Origin: Hyphomicrobiales bacterium
GTDB taxonomy: Bacteria > Pseudomonadota > Alphaproteobacteria > Rhizobiales > GCA-2746425
Reading direction: 5' to 3'
Assembly (NCBI GenBank): GCA_002746425.1
Contig: NVXB01000026.1
Location: 2,898 to 9,680, forward strand
DNA length: 6,783 bases
Below are positions 6,462 to 6,783 of the stretch, one piece after another. Position 1 is the stretch's first letter. Each line of letters opens with the position of its first letter. Both the position numbers and the translations under genes were made by a program. The notes beneath the pieces were generated by a model that ran no database searches, was not told the DNA's origin, and saw nothing but the letters and a program-made list of their open reading frames with translations.

Positions 6462-6783
6462 AACGGTGGCCAGTTTGAAGCTTGCTCTCCAGATACATGG
6501 AGTAACGCGACATGCTGAAACAGAATAAAAAGAAGAACACTGCGACAAACCCATACAATTCCCAAACAATGCCGTTCCAATTTTGGTCAGCACGGATAGG
6601 ATTGATGATACCCAGTGGATCAAGTAGGCCGATAATTGACACCAAGGTGGTATCCTTAAACAGTCCAATGAATGTGTTCACGATGCCTGGAATGGAAATC
6701 TTGAGAGCTTGCGGCAGTACAATCAACCGCATGGATTCCCAATAATTCAACCCCAATGCATCAGCCGCTTCATATTGCCCTCG
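6460..6783 (-). CDS. aapM: General L-amino acid ABC transporter permease, C-terminal part (partial)
   Basis: The frame is open to the right window edge, giving the last 107 residues of an inner-membrane permease. It begins within the EAA motif: the sequence runs GQYEAADAMGLNYWESM and on to LIVLPQAL, the cytoplasmic loop that docks onto the ATPase. Downstream, IPGIVNTFIGLFKDTTLVS is typical of the His/Glu/Gln permease group, followed by a hydrophobic segment (IVWELYGFVAVFFFLFCF) that forms the last membrane span and a short charged tail. The stop is 10 bases before aapP. AapM is named rather than AapQ because in rhizobia the order is aapJ-aapQ-aapM-aapP, which puts AapM immediately before the ATPase. 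The N-terminal spans lie outside the window. Confidence 0.88.
   Translation of the reverse strand, partial: RGQYEAADALGLNYWESMRLIVLPQALKISIPGIVNTFIGLFKDTTLVSIIGLLDPLGIINPIRADQNWNGIVWELYGFVAVFFFLFCFSMSRYSMYLESKLQTGHR

Noticed and set aside
5961..6518. A 185-codon plus-strand open frame opposite aapP
   Set aside because: It lies antisense to a full-length ATPase with all motifs; its sequence has no recognisable domain and no ribosome site. The length reflects codon bias of the real gene.

Overview
The window looks like ordinary chromosome from an alphaproteobacterium, most likely Hyphomicrobiales (Rhizobiales). The strongest clue is the general amino-acid transporter pair on the minus strand. 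Its ATPase reads almost like rhizobial AapP throughout, and the permease ahead of it ends in the matching order. By eye the DNA is about half G+C, low for soil rhizobia and more like marine members of the order. I cannot name a genus from this sequence. I see no RNA genes, insertion sequences, phage genes or CRISPR array.

Region 1 (1-826, plus strand) is the end of a sugar-acid operon: the last 55 codons of 2-dehydro-3-deoxygalactonokinase (dgoK), then the aldolase dgoA. Together they turn 2-keto-3-deoxygalactonate into pyruvate and glyceraldehyde 3-phosphate. Region 2 (827-2172) is a separately placed gene for a cyclopropane-fatty-acid-synthase-family lipid methyltransferase. Its ribosome-binding site lies inside a perfect 17-base inverted repeat, and it lacks two of the residues that hold bicarbonate in true cyclopropane synthases.

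Region 3 (2339-4986, plus strand) is a tight three-gene unit: a cysteine synthase, a free-standing alanyl-tRNA editing protein (12 bases later) and a 3-mercaptopyruvate sulfurtransferase (overlapping by 4 bases). It joins cysteine synthesis, cysteine-derived sulfur transfer and clearance of serine or glycine wrongly attached to tRNA-Ala. A secreted cyclophilin-type prolyl isomerase (5036-5587) follows 49 bases later and may share the transcript. A strong symmetrical terminator (5611-5639) then separates this strand from the convergent aap operon.

Region 4 (5661-6783, minus strand) holds aapP and the 3' part of aapM, an ABC importer for polar amino acids at the inner membrane.

All genes appear intact except the two cut by the window edges. 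I did not find a convincing new multi-gene system. The observations most worth following are the lipid methyltransferase with altered active-site residues, the hairpin over its ribosome-binding site, and the link between cysteine metabolism and tRNA editing in one operon.
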